Assembly: GCF_030287445.1 (NCBI RefSeq)
Contig: NZ_JASVWB010000002.1
Coordinates: forward strand, 7,378,001-7,442,000
Direction: 5' to 3'
DNA from: Streptomyces sp. ALI-76-A
Lineage (GTDB): Bacteria; Actinomycetota; Actinomycetes; Streptomycetales; Streptomycetaceae
Length of the DNA stretch: 64,000 nucleotides
Shown here: piece after piece, positions 54,771 through 63,357 of the stretch
Layout: every line of letters begins with the position of its first letter
Numbering within the stretch: the stretch's first letter is position 1
Position numbers and translations under genes: made by a program
Notes under the pieces: generated by a model
Database searches by the model: none
Seen by the model: only the letters and a program-made list of their open reading frames with translations
Told to the model about the DNA's origin: nothing

Positions 54771-55700
54771 TCAGTGGCACAGCCGGGCCTCGTGCTGCGC
54801 GTGTCCGCTCGGCTCCAGCTGGAAGGTGCAGTGCTCCACGTCGAAGTGGTCACCGAGGCAGCCCTGGAGCTCGTGCAGCATCTTCTCGTGGCCGATCGCG
54901 CTCAGCACGTCGGACCGCACGACGACGTGCGCCGACAGCACCGGCAGCCCGGAGGTGATCGTCCACGCGTGCAGGTCGTGGATGTCCTCGACGCCGTCCA
55001 GGGCCAGTATGTGCGCCCGGACCTCCGCGATGTCGACGCCCTTGGGGGCCGCCTCCAGCAGTACGTCGAGGGTCTCGCCCAGCAGCTTCCAGGCGCGCGG
55101 CACGATCATCGCGCCGATGGCGAGGGAGGCGATCGGGTCGGCGGCCTGCCAGCCGGTGGTGAGAATCACCACGGCCGAGATCAGCACCGCGAGCGACCCC
55201 AGCGCGTCCGCGGCCACCTCCAGGAACGCGCCCCGCACGTTCAGGCTCTCCCTCTGCCCGCGCATCAGCAGGGACAGCGAGATCATGTTCGCCACCAGGC
55301 CGACCAGACCGAACACGACGGTCAGACCGCCCTCGGTGTCGGCGGGCGTGACGAACCGCTGGATCGCCTCGTACAGCACGTAGCCGCCCACCCCGAGCAG
55401 CAGCAGGCAGTTGGCGAGCGCGGCGAGGATCTCCGCGCGGGCGTAGCCGAAGGTGCGCCGGTCGCTCGGGGGCCGGCTGGAGAAGTGGATGGCGAGGAGG
55501 GCCATGCCCAGACCCACCGCGTCCGTCGCCATGTGGGCCGCGTCCGCCACCAGGGCGAGCGAGTCGGCGAGCACACCGCCGACGATCTCGACCACCATCA
55601 CGGTGAGCGTGATCGACAGCGCGACCCGCAGCCTCCCGCGGTACGCGGCGGTCGCCGTACCGCCGCCGTGCGCGTGCCCGTGATCGTGGCCAGCCCCCAT
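54771..55700 (-). CDS. Cation diffusion facilitator family transporter
   Basis: A 309-aa protein. A His-rich N-terminus (MGAGHDHGHAHGGG), six predicted membrane segments with metal-site motifs SLALVADAAHMATDAVGLGM and AADALGSLAVLISAVVI (HxxxD, DxxxS), and a cytoplasmic C-terminal domain ending in a His-containing segment. It exports Zn2+/Co2+-type metals by proton antiport (family knowledge). Confidence 0.9.
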   Translation of the reverse strand: MGAGHDHGHAHGGGTATAAYRGRLRVALSITLTVMVVEIVGGVLADSLALVADAAHMATDAVGLGMALLAIHFSSRPPSDRRTFGYARAEILAALANCLLLLGVGGYVLYEAIQRFVTPADTEGGLTVVFGLVGLVANMISLSLLMRGQRESLNVRGAFLEVAADALGSLAVLISAVVILTTGWQAADPIASLAIGAMIVPRAWKLLGETLDVLLEAAPKGVDIAEVRAHILALDGVEDIHDLHAWTITSGLPVLSAHVVVRSDVLSAIGHEKMLHELQGCLGDHFDVEHCTFQLEPSGHAQHEARLCH

Positions 55701-55832
55701 GAACAGTGCCTCCTGTGTTCGCCCGGAACCACAGTCAACTACGGGCGGGGGGTATCCGGCAACGCGGCACTGAACACCGTTGTCATGTGCCGTGACCTGC
55801 GGAAACGCTACACAGGTCAGGACAGGCGCGGA

Positions 55833-56804
55833 TCAGTGGCCGTGGTGCAGCAGCCATCCCCGCCACGCCGACTCGACCATCTCGCGCACCCCGCGCCGGG
55901 CGCTCCAGCCGAGCGTCTCGGCGGCCAGGGCGGCCGAGGCGACCGCGCGCGGCGCGTCCCCGGGACGCCGGCCCTCGACGACGGGCGCGCGCCGGTCGCC
56001 GCTCACCTCGCCGATCACCGCGATCAGTTCGCGCACGGAAACGCCTTCGCCGCGCCCGATGTTGACCGTCAGGTCCCCCTGCACGGCGTTCTCGGTCAGC
56101 CGCCGGGCCGCCGCGAGGTGCGCCTCGGCCAGATCCGCGACGTGGATGTAGTCACGGACGCACGTGCCGTCCGGCGTCGGATGGTCGTCGCCGAAGATCC
56201 GCGGGGCCTCGTCGCGGGTGAGCCGGTCGAACACCATGGGGACGATGTTGAAGACACCCGTGTCCGCCAGTTCCGGCGCGGCGGCACCGGCGACGTTGAA
56301 GTAGCGCAGGCACACGGTGGAGATTCCGTGCGCCCGGCCCGCCGCCCGCACCAGCCACTCCCCGGCCAGCTTGGTCTCGCCGTACGGGTTCACCGGGGCG
56401 CACGGGGTGTCCTCCGTGATCAGGTCCACGCCGGGGTCGCCGTAGACGGCGGCGGACGAGGAGAGGACGAAGCGGGTGATCCCGGCCTCCGCGACCACCT
56501 CCAGGAGCGTGGCGAGACCGCCGACGTTCTCCCGGTAGTAGTACGTCGGCCGCGCCACGGACTCGGCGACCTGCTTGCGCGCGGCGAGATGCACCACGCC
56601 CGTCACCGCGTGCTCCGCGCACACCCGCTTCACCAGCCCGGCGTCCAGCGAGGACCCCCGCACGAGCGGAACGCCCGCCGGGAGCCGCGCGGGCACCCCG
56701 GCCGACAGGTCGTCCAGCACCAGGACGCGTTCGCCGGCTCCGGCCATGGCCCGCGCCACATGGGCCCCGATGTATCCGGCACCGCCGGTGATCAGCCACG
56801 TCAT
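55833..56804 (-). CDS. galE: UDP-glucose 4-epimerase
   Basis: A 323-aa protein from ATG 56804. MTWLITGGAGYIGAHVARAM is the NAD-binding Rossmann motif. FVLSSSAAVYGDPG then NPYGETKLAGEWL gives the catalytic Ser and YxxxK. CLRYFNVAGAAAP is the GalE substrate motif. It probably supplies UDP-galactose for surface polymers; divergent from the lipid operon at 57094. Confidence 0.92.
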   Translation of the reverse strand: MTWLITGGAGYIGAHVARAMAGAGERVLVLDDLSAGVPARLPAGVPLVRGSSLDAGLVKRVCAEHAVTGVVHLAARKQVAESVARPTYYYRENVGGLATLLEVVAEAGITRFVLSSSAAVYGDPGVDLITEDTPCAPVNPYGETKLAGEWLVRAAGRAHGISTVCLRYFNVAGAAAPELADTGVFNIVPMVFDRLTRDEAPRIFGDDHPTPDGTCVRDYIHVADLAEAHLAAARRLTENAVQGDLTVNIGRGEGVSVRELIAVIGEVSGDRRAPVVEGRRPGDAPRAVASAALAAETLGWSARRGVREMVESAWRGWLLHHGH

Positions 56805-57093
56805 GGTCGCCCACCCTATGCCGAGGCTCCGGAGCCCCACGCGATGTCCTGGATGTCCGGTCTGGGGGCGCACGTTTGTCGGTGGGGCCCGCGATCACCG
56901 ATGATGATCGCGGCGAAGGCCGGGGAAGACCGTGTTGATCGGCCCGTGAACGGGCGGTGAACGGGGCCTTCCGGGTATCCGATAGCCTCTGCCGACATGC
57001 CGCCCGCCCGGTGCAGTCAGCCAGGCCGAAGGGGGCGCCCCCACCATGCACTTGACCGGCGCCCCAGCGCCGGCACCCAGGGAGTGAGTTCGG
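56805..57093. other. Divergent intergenic region galE / lipid operon
   Basis: About 290 nt without a gene. It must hold promoters in both directions. No operator-like repeat of the phage type occurs here. Confidence 0.5.
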
Positions 57094-58881
57094 TTGTCGA
57101 CCGCCATCCTCACCGGTCAGCCGGTCCCCGGATCGTCGATCGAAGGCGATCTGCGGTCCCTCGGCTTCGACGTACGGATCGCCTCCGACGCCGCCGAGAC
57201 CGAGACGCTCCTCGCCCGGATCCCCGGTGACCAGCGGGTCGCCGTGGTCGACGGCCGCTTCGTGGGCCACGTCCACGCGCTGCGGCTCGGCCTCACCGAC
57301 CCCCGCTTCCCGCTCGCCGCCGTCCCGGGCGCCGTCACCGCCCAGCCGGCCGGCCGTCAGGCCCTGACCCGGGCGGTGGCACGCGAGAACTCCGCGGGCG
57401 GCGGCACCGCGCTCGCCGTGGAGAGCCTCGCCGACCGCATCGTCACCGCCCTCGACGCCGACGGCACCGCCGTGCACCGCCCCGAACTGGGCAGCCTGGT
57501 CGCCGTGGTGCCCGCCGACCCGCAGGCCCGCAACGAGGCACGGCAGGCGGTGTCCGCCGTCGACGACGAGGCCGTACGCCTGAAGTCGGCCGTGAAGGCC
57601 CGGGACGGCTTCTTCACCACCTACTTCGTCAGCCCGTACTCCCGCTACCTCGCCCGCTGGTGCGCCCGCCGGGGGCTGACCCCGAACCAGGTCACCACCG
57701 CCTCCCTGTTCACCGCCCTGATCGCGGCCGCCTGCGCGGCCACCGGCACCCGGGGCGGGTTCGTCGCGGCCGGCGTCCTGCTGATCGCCTCGTTCGTCCT
57801 GGACTGCACCGACGGCCAGCTCGCCCGCTACTCCCTGCAGTACTCGACCCTCGGCGCCTGGCTGGACGCCACCTTCGACCGGGCCAAGGAGTACGCCTAC
57901 TACGCGGGTCTCGCCCTCGGGGCCGCCCGCGGCGGCGACGACGTGTGGGCGCTCGCGCTCGGCGCGATGGTCCTGCAGACCTGCCGGCACGTCGTCGACT
58001 TCTCCTTCAACGAGGCGAACCACGACGCCACCGCCAACACCAGTCCGACCGCCGCCCTCTCCGACAGACTCGACAGCGTCGGCTGGACGGTGTGGATACG
58101 GCGGATGATCGTCCTGCCGATCGGCGAGCGCTGGGCGATGATCGCCGTCCTCACGGCGGCGACCACTCCCCGCGTCACCTTCTACGCGCTGCTCGTCGGG
58201 TGCGCCTTCGCGGCGACCTACACGACGGCGGGCCGGGTGCTGCGGTCGCTGACGCGCAAGGCACAGCGGACGGACCGGGCGGCGCGGGCGCTGGCGGACC
58301 TCGCCGACAACGGGCCGCTCGCCTCACTCGTGGCGCGCGTCACTCCCGTCCGCCTCGGTGCCCCGCTGCTGCTGGCGCTCGGGGGGACGGCCGTGCTCGC
58401 CGTGTCCCTCTTCTCCGGCGTCACCTGGGCGCCGGTGCTGGGCGCCGCCGTGTACACCGTCACCGCCGGTCAGGCCCTGTGCCGCCCGCTCAAGGGCGCC
58501 CTGGACTGGCTGGTTCCCCCGCTCTTCCGCGCCGCCGAGTACGGCACGGTCCTGATCCTCGCCGCCCAGGCGGACGTGAACGGGGCCCTTCCTGCGGCTT
58601 TCGGGCTGGTCGCGGCGGTCGCCTACCATCACTACGACACGGTGTACCGCATCCGCGGCGACGCCGGGGCGCCCCCGGCCTGGCTGGTGCGCGTCATCGG
58701 GGGGCAGGAAGGGCGGACGCTGTTCGTCACCGTTCTCGCCGCCGCGCTCACCGCCTCGCAGTTCAAGGCCGCGCTCACGGTCCTGGCCGTGGCCGTCGCC
58801 CTGGTGGTGCTCCTGGAGAGCATCCGCTTCTGGGTGTCCGCAGGGGCGCCCGCCGTACACGATGAAGGAGAACCCGCATGA
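57094..58881 (+). CDS. CDP-alcohol phosphatidyltransferase with N- and C-terminal extensions
   Basis: A 595-aa protein from TTG 57094. Residues 1-165 are a soluble nucleotide-transferase-like region. The CDP-alcohol phosphatidyltransferase signature DCTDGQLARYS...GAWLDATFDRAKE (DxxDGxxAR...GxxxD) is near 247. Many membrane segments follow, and a C-terminal domain found in actinobacterial homologues. It joins an alcohol phosphate to a CDP-activated lipid or polyol. First gene of an operon with a nucleotidyltransferase and a G1P dehydrogenase-like enzyme. Confidence 0.85.
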   Translation: MSTAILTGQPVPGSSIEGDLRSLGFDVRIASDAAETETLLARIPGDQRVAVVDGRFVGHVHALRLGLTDPRFPLAAVPGAVTAQPAGRQALTRAVARENSAGGGTALAVESLADRIVTALDADGTAVHRPELGSLVAVVPADPQARNEARQAVSAVDDEAVRLKSAVKARDGFFTTYFVSPYSRYLARWCARRGLTPNQVTTASLFTALIAAACAATGTRGGFVAAGVLLIASFVLDCTDGQLARYSLQYSTLGAWLDATFDRAKEYAYYAGLALGAARGGDDVWALALGAMVLQTCRHVVDFSFNEANHDATANTSPTAALSDRLDSVGWTVWIRRMIVLPIGERWAMIAVLTAATTPRVTFYALLVGCAFAATYTTAGRVLRSLTRKAQRTDRAARALADLADNGPLASLVARVTPVRLGAPLLLALGGTAVLAVSLFSGVTWAPVLGAAVYTVTAGQALCRPLKGALDWLVPPLFRAAEYGTVLILAAQADVNGALPAAFGLVAAVAYHHYDTVYRIRGDAGAPPAWLVRVIGGQEGRTLFVTVLAAALTASQFKAALTVLAVAVALVVLLESIRFWVSAGAPAVHDEGEPA

Positions 58882-59630
58882 TCGGCCTCGTGCTGGCGGC
58901 CGGCGCCGGACGGCGTCTGCGCCCCTACACCGACAGCCTTCCCAAGGCTCTGGTGCCGGTGGGGCCCGCGGGCATAGAGGGCGAACCCACGGTCCTGGAC
59001 CTCACCCTCGGCAACTTCGCCGAGATCGGTCTGACCGAGGTCGCGATCATCGTCGGCTACCGCAAGGAGGCCGTGTACGAGCGCAAGGCCGCCCTGGAGC
59101 AGAAGTACGGCCTCAAGCTCACCCTCATCGACAACGACAAGGCCGAGGAGTGGAACAACGCCTACTCCCTGTGGTGCGGCCGTGACGCCCTCAAGGACGG
59201 CGTGATCCTCGCCAACGGCGACACCGTCCACCCGGTCTCCGTCGAGCGGACGCTGCTCGCCGCCCGCGGCGACGGCAAGAAGATCATCCTCGCCCTCGAC
59301 ACCGTCAAGTCCCTCGCGGACGAGGAGATGAAGGTCGTCGTCGACCCCGCCCGGGGCATGACGAAGATCACCAAATTGATGGACCCGGCCGAGGCCACCG
59401 GCGAGTACATCGGCGTCACCCTCATCGAGGGCGACGCCGCCCCCGAACTGGCCGACGCGCTCAAGGCCGTGTGGGAGACCGACCCGCAGCAGTTCTACGA
59501 GCACGGCTACCAGGAACTCGTGAACCGCGGCTTCCGTATCGACGTGGCGCCGATCGGCGACGTCAAGTGGGTCGAGATCGACAACCACGACGATCTCGCC
59601 CGTGGACGGGAGATCGCGTGCCAGTACTGA
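58878..59630 (+). CDS. Sugar/polyol-phosphate nucleotidyltransferase
   Basis: A 250-aa protein. GLVLAAGAGRRLRPYTDSLP is the nucleotide-binding G-x-G-x-R motif and ILANGDTVHP the metal-binding Asp region; VEIDNHDDLARGREI is the C-terminal family motif. It resembles phosphocholine/CTP-type transferases and probably makes the CDP-alcohol used by a neighbouring phosphatidyltransferase. ATG 58878 overlaps the upstream stop (ATGA). Confidence 0.85.
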   Translation: MIGLVLAAGAGRRLRPYTDSLPKALVPVGPAGIEGEPTVLDLTLGNFAEIGLTEVAIIVGYRKEAVYERKAALEQKYGLKLTLIDNDKAEEWNNAYSLWCGRDALKDGVILANGDTVHPVSVERTLLAARGDGKKIILALDTVKSLADEEMKVVVDPARGMTKITKLMDPAEATGEYIGVTLIEGDAAPELADALKAVWETDPQQFYEHGYQELVNRGFRIDVAPIGDVKWVEIDNHDDLARGREIACQY

Positions 59631-60679
59631 CCCGGCTCATCCCGTCCCCGCTCGTCGTCGACATCCGTCCGGGTGCCCTCGACGACCTGGGCTGTGTGCT
59701 CGCCGACGAGCGCATCTCGCACTCCGGCAAGCTCGCCGTCGCCGTCAGCGGCGGCTCCGGCGCCGCGCTGCGGGAGCGCATCGCCCCCTCGCTGCCCGGC
59801 GCCACCTGGTACGAGGTCGGCGGCGGCACCCTCGACGACGCGGTCCGGCTGGCCGGTGACATAAAGGCCGGCCACTTCGACGCGGTCGTGGGCCTCGGCG
59901 GCGGAAAGATCATCGACTGCGCCAAGTTCGCCGCGGCCCGCGTCGGCCTCCCGCTGGTCGCCGTCCCGACGAACCTCGCGCACGACGGCCTGTGTTCGCC
60001 GGTGGCCACCCTGGACAACGACGCCGGGCGCGGCTCCTACGGCGTGCCGAACCCGATCGCCGTCGTCATCGACCTCGACGTCATCCGCGAGGCGCCGGCG
60101 CGCTACGTGCGCGCGGGCATCGGCGACGCCATCTCCAACATCTCCGCGATCGCCGACTGGGAACTCGCCCACCGCGTCAAGGGCGAGAAGATCGACGGTC
60201 TCGCCGCCGCGATCGCCCGCCAGGCCGGCGAGGCGGTGCTGCGGCACCCCGGCGGCATAGGGGACACCGACTTCCTCCAGGTGCTCGCCGAGGCGCTCGT
60301 CCTCAGCGGCATCGCGATGTCGGTGTCGGGCGACTCCCGTCCCTCCTCCGGCGCCTGCCACGAGATCAACCACGCCTTCGACCTGCTGTTCCCCAAGCGG
60401 GCGGCCGCCCACGGCGAACAGTGCGGACTGGGCGCGGCCTTCGCGATGTACCTGCGCGGCGCCCACGAGGAGTCGGCGTACATGGCCGGGGTGCTGCGCC
60501 GGCACGGGCTGCCGGTGCTGCCGCACGAGATCGGCTTCACCACGGACGAGTTCGTCCGGGCCGTGGAGTTCGCCCCGCAGACCCGCCCCGGCCGCTACAC
60601 GATCCTCGAACACCTCGACCTCTCGACCGACCAGATCAAGGACATCTACGCCGACTATGTCAAGGCCATCGGTAGCTGA
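59618..60679 (+). CDS. Glycerol-1-phosphate dehydrogenase-like enzyme
   Basis: A 353-aa protein from GTG 59618, overlapping the transferase by 13 nt. GLGGGKIIDCAKFAA is the NAD(P)-binding motif, VPTNLAHDGLCSPVA the substrate loop, and SGACHEINHAFD plus AAHGEQCGLG supply metal-binding His residues of the EgsA/AraM branch of iron-containing dehydrogenases. It would reduce dihydroxyacetone phosphate to sn-glycerol-1-phosphate, or a related polyol phosphate. Confidence 0.85.
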   Translation: MPVLTRLIPSPLVVDIRPGALDDLGCVLADERISHSGKLAVAVSGGSGAALRERIAPSLPGATWYEVGGGTLDDAVRLAGDIKAGHFDAVVGLGGGKIIDCAKFAAARVGLPLVAVPTNLAHDGLCSPVATLDNDAGRGSYGVPNPIAVVIDLDVIREAPARYVRAGIGDAISNISAIADWELAHRVKGEKIDGLAAAIARQAGEAVLRHPGGIGDTDFLQVLAEALVLSGIAMSVSGDSRPSSGACHEINHAFDLLFPKRAAAHGEQCGLGAAFAMYLRGAHEESAYMAGVLRRHGLPVLPHEIGFTTDEFVRAVEFAPQTRPGRYTILEHLDLSTDQIKDIYADYVKAIGS

Positions 60680-61436
60680 ACTCCGTCCGGTCGTCCACCC
60701 CGCCGGGGTGAAGGACCGGCGCAGCGGTGAGCACTGGATGGGGCGCCTCTACATGCGAGAGGTGTCCCTGCGGGTCGACCGCTACCTGGTCAACACCAGG
60801 GTCACGCCCAACCAGCTCACGTACCTGATGACCGTCTTCGGTGTCCTCGCGGCCCCGGCGCTCCTGGTGCCGGGGATCTGGGGCGCCGTGCTCGGCGTCG
60901 TCTGCGTCCAGCTCTATCTGCTGCTCGACTGCGTCGACGGCGAGATCGCCCGCTGGCGGCAGCAGTACTCGCTCGGCGGGGTCTACCTGGACCGCGTCGG
61001 CGCCTACCTCACCGACGCCGCCGTCCTCGTCGGCTTCGGCCTGCGCGCCGCCGACCTGTTCGGCACCGGGCGCATCGACTGGCTGTGGGCCTTCCTCGGC
61101 ACGCTGGCCGCCCTCGGCGCCATCCTGATCAAGGCCGAGACCGACCTCGTCGGGGTCGCCCGCCACCAGGGCGGCCTGCCACCGGTCCAGGAGTCGGCCG
61201 CCGAGCCGCGCTCCTCGGGCATGGCACTGGCCCGCCGGGCCGCCGCGGCGCTGAAGTTCCACCGGCTGGTGCTCGGCATCGAGGCGTCCCTGCTGATCCT
61301 GGTCCTGGCGGTCCTCGACCACGTCCGGGACGACCTGTTCTTCTCCCGCCTCGGCGTCGCGGTGCTGGCCGGCATCGCGCTCCTGCAGACCCTGCTGCAC
61401 CTGGTGTCGATCCTCGCCTCCAGCAGGCTGAAGTGA
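60657..61436 (+). CDS. Second CDP-alcohol phosphatidyltransferase
   Basis: A 259-aa protein from GTG 60657. LLDCVDGEIARWRQQYSLGG then YLDRVGAYLTD is the full CDP-alcohol phosphatidyltransferase signature, with about six membrane segments. It overlaps the dehydrogenase by 23 nt. Two such enzymes in one operon suggest two steps of an unusual phospholipid or polyol-phosphate polymer. Confidence 0.87.
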   Translation: MSRPSVAELRPVVHPAGVKDRRSGEHWMGRLYMREVSLRVDRYLVNTRVTPNQLTYLMTVFGVLAAPALLVPGIWGAVLGVVCVQLYLLLDCVDGEIARWRQQYSLGGVYLDRVGAYLTDAAVLVGFGLRAADLFGTGRIDWLWAFLGTLAALGAILIKAETDLVGVARHQGGLPPVQESAAEPRSSGMALARRAAAALKFHRLVLGIEASLLILVLAVLDHVRDDLFFSRLGVAVLAGIALLQTLLHLVSILASSRLK

Positions 61437-61441
61437 ACGGC

Positions 61442-62314
61442 ATGAAGGTCGGCGCGGTCATCATCACCATGGGCAACCGCCCCGACGAACTGCGTGCCCT
61501 GCTCGACTCGGTCGCCAAGCAGGACGGCGACCGCGTCGAGGTGGTCGTCGTCGGCAACGGCTCGCCCGTCCCGGACGTCCCCGAGGGCGTCCGCACCATC
61601 GAACTCCCCGAGAACCTCGGCATCCCCGGCGGCCGCAACGTCGGCATCGAGGCCTTCGGGCCCGGCGGCCGCGACGTCGACATCCTGCTGTTCCTCGACG
61701 ACGACGGCCTGCTGGCCGGCCACGACACCGCCGAGCTGTGCCGTCGGGCCTTCGCGGACGACCCGGCCCTCGGCATCATCAGCTTCCGCATCGCCGACCC
61801 CGAGACCGGGATCACCCAGCGCCGCCACGTGCCGCGGCTGCGCGCCGCCGACCCGATGCGCTCCTCCCGGGTCACCACCTTCCTCGGCGGCGCCAACGCC
61901 GTCCGCACGAAGGTTTTCGCCGACGTCGGCGGCCTGCCGGACGCGTTCTTCTACGCCCACGAGGAGACCGACCTGGCGTGGCGGGCCCTCGACGCGGGCT
62001 GGATGATCGACTACCGGTCCGACATGGTGCTGTACCACCCGACGACAGCGCCCTCGCGGCACGCGGTCTACCACCGCATGGTCGCCCGCAACCGCGTCTG
62101 GCTCGCCCGCCGCAACCTGCCCGCCCCGCTGATCCCGGTCTACCTGTGCGTCTGGCTGCTGCTCACCCTGGTGCGCCGTCCCTCGCGGCCCGCGCTGCGG
62201 GCGTGGTTCGGCGGATTCCGGGAAGGCTGGACCACACCCTGCGGACCGCGCCGGGCCATGAAGTGGCGTACGGTGTGGCGGCTGACTCGACTGGGCCGGC
62301 CCCCCGTCATCTGA
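61442..62314 (+). CDS. Family 2 glycosyltransferase
   Basis: A 290-aa protein from ATG 61442 (GTG 61433 also possible). VGAVIITMGNRPDELRALLD, ILLFLDDDGLL (DxD) and FYAHEETDLAWRALDAGW (catalytic ED) are GT-A/GT2 motifs. The C-terminal hydrophobic segment (PVYLCVWLLLTLV) may attach it to the membrane. Part of the surface-polymer operon. Confidence 0.88.
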   Translation: MKVGAVIITMGNRPDELRALLDSVAKQDGDRVEVVVVGNGSPVPDVPEGVRTIELPENLGIPGGRNVGIEAFGPGGRDVDILLFLDDDGLLAGHDTAELCRRAFADDPALGIISFRIADPETGITQRRHVPRLRAADPMRSSRVTTFLGGANAVRTKVFADVGGLPDAFFYAHEETDLAWRALDAGWMIDYRSDMVLYHPTTAPSRHAVYHRMVARNRVWLARRNLPAPLIPVYLCVWLLLTLVRRPSRPALRAWFGGFREGWTTPCGPRRAMKWRTVWRLTRLGRPPVI

Positions 62315-62427
62315 CAAGCTCGTTCCTGACAGCAACCGGGCCGGACGGGGCCCCGGCTCGTACCGGGACCCTGGGCTCATGCGATGCCCGCACAGGCTGC
62401 GCATCTCGAAGACGAAAGTTTCCACTA

Positions 62428-63357
62428 GTGAGTGAGACAACGCACGACGGCACGGTCGCGGTGAGCGCGCCCGTGCCGCCCGACGAGGGCCTCACGGCGG
62501 CGCAGCTCGCCGCCAAGTACGGGCTGACCGTGAGCGGTGCCCGGCCGTCGCTCGTCGAGTACGTCCGCCAGCTCTGGGACCGGCGTCACTTCATCCTCGC
62601 CTTCTCACGGGCGAAGCTGACCGCCCAGTACAGCCAGGCCAAGCTCGGCCAGCTGTGGCAGGTGGCCACCCCGCTGCTGAACGCGGCCGTGTACTTCTTC
62701 ATCTTCGGCGTCATCCTGGACGCCGGCCGCGGCATGACGAGGGACGTGTACATCCCGTTCCTGGTCACCGGCGTGTTCGTGTTCACCTTCACGCAGAGCT
62801 CGGTGATGGCGGGTGTGCGCGCGATCTCCGGCAACCTGGGCCTGGTGCGCGCGCTGCACTTCCCGCGCGCGTCGCTGCCGGTCTCCTTCGCGCTCCAGCA
62901 ACTCCAGCAGCTGCTGTTCTCCATGATCGTGCTGTTCGCCGTGGCCGTCGCCTTCGGCAGCTACCCGGGCCTGTCCTGGCTGCTGATCGTCCCGGCGCTG
63001 GCCCTGCAGTTCCTCTTCAACACGGGCCTCGCGCTGATCGTGGCCCGCGCGGGCGCCAAGACACCGGACCTGGCGCAGCTCATGCCGTTCGTGATGCGTA
63101 CCTGGATGTACGCCTCGGGCGTGATGTTCTCCATCCCGATCATGCTGGAGGACAAGCCGGCCTGGATCGCCACCGTCCTGCAGTGGAACCCGGCCGCCAT
63201 CTACATGGACCTCATGCGCTTCGCCCTCATCGACGGCTACGGCGCGGAGAACCTGCCCGACCACGTGTGGGCGGCCGCGCTCGGCTGGGCGCTGCTCTTC
63301 GCGGCCGGCGGCTTCGTGTACTTCTGGAAGGCGGAGGAGAGGTACGGCCGTGGCTGA
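62428..63357 (+). CDS. ABC transporter permease, TagG/Wzm-like
   Basis: A 309-aa protein from GTG 62428. About six membrane segments follow a soluble N-terminus (LWQVATPLLNAAVYFFIFGV, IPFLVTGVFVFTFTQSSVMA). The ABC2-type export permease layout matches teichoic-acid/O-antigen exporters. It overlaps the ATPase gene by 8 nt. Confidence 0.88.
   Translation: MSETTHDGTVAVSAPVPPDEGLTAAQLAAKYGLTVSGARPSLVEYVRQLWDRRHFILAFSRAKLTAQYSQAKLGQLWQVATPLLNAAVYFFIFGVILDAGRGMTRDVYIPFLVTGVFVFTFTQSSVMAGVRAISGNLGLVRALHFPRASLPVSFALQQLQQLLFSMIVLFAVAVAFGSYPGLSWLLIVPALALQFLFNTGLALIVARAGAKTPDLAQLMPFVMRTWMYASGVMFSIPIMLEDKPAWIATVLQWNPAAIYMDLMRFALIDGYGAENLPDHVWAAALGWALLFAAGGFVYFWKAEERYGRG

Noticed and set aside
56152..58023. 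623-aa minus-strand ORF spanning galE and the phosphatidyltransferase
   Set aside because: It crosses the divergent promoter region and is antisense or out of frame to two clear genes.
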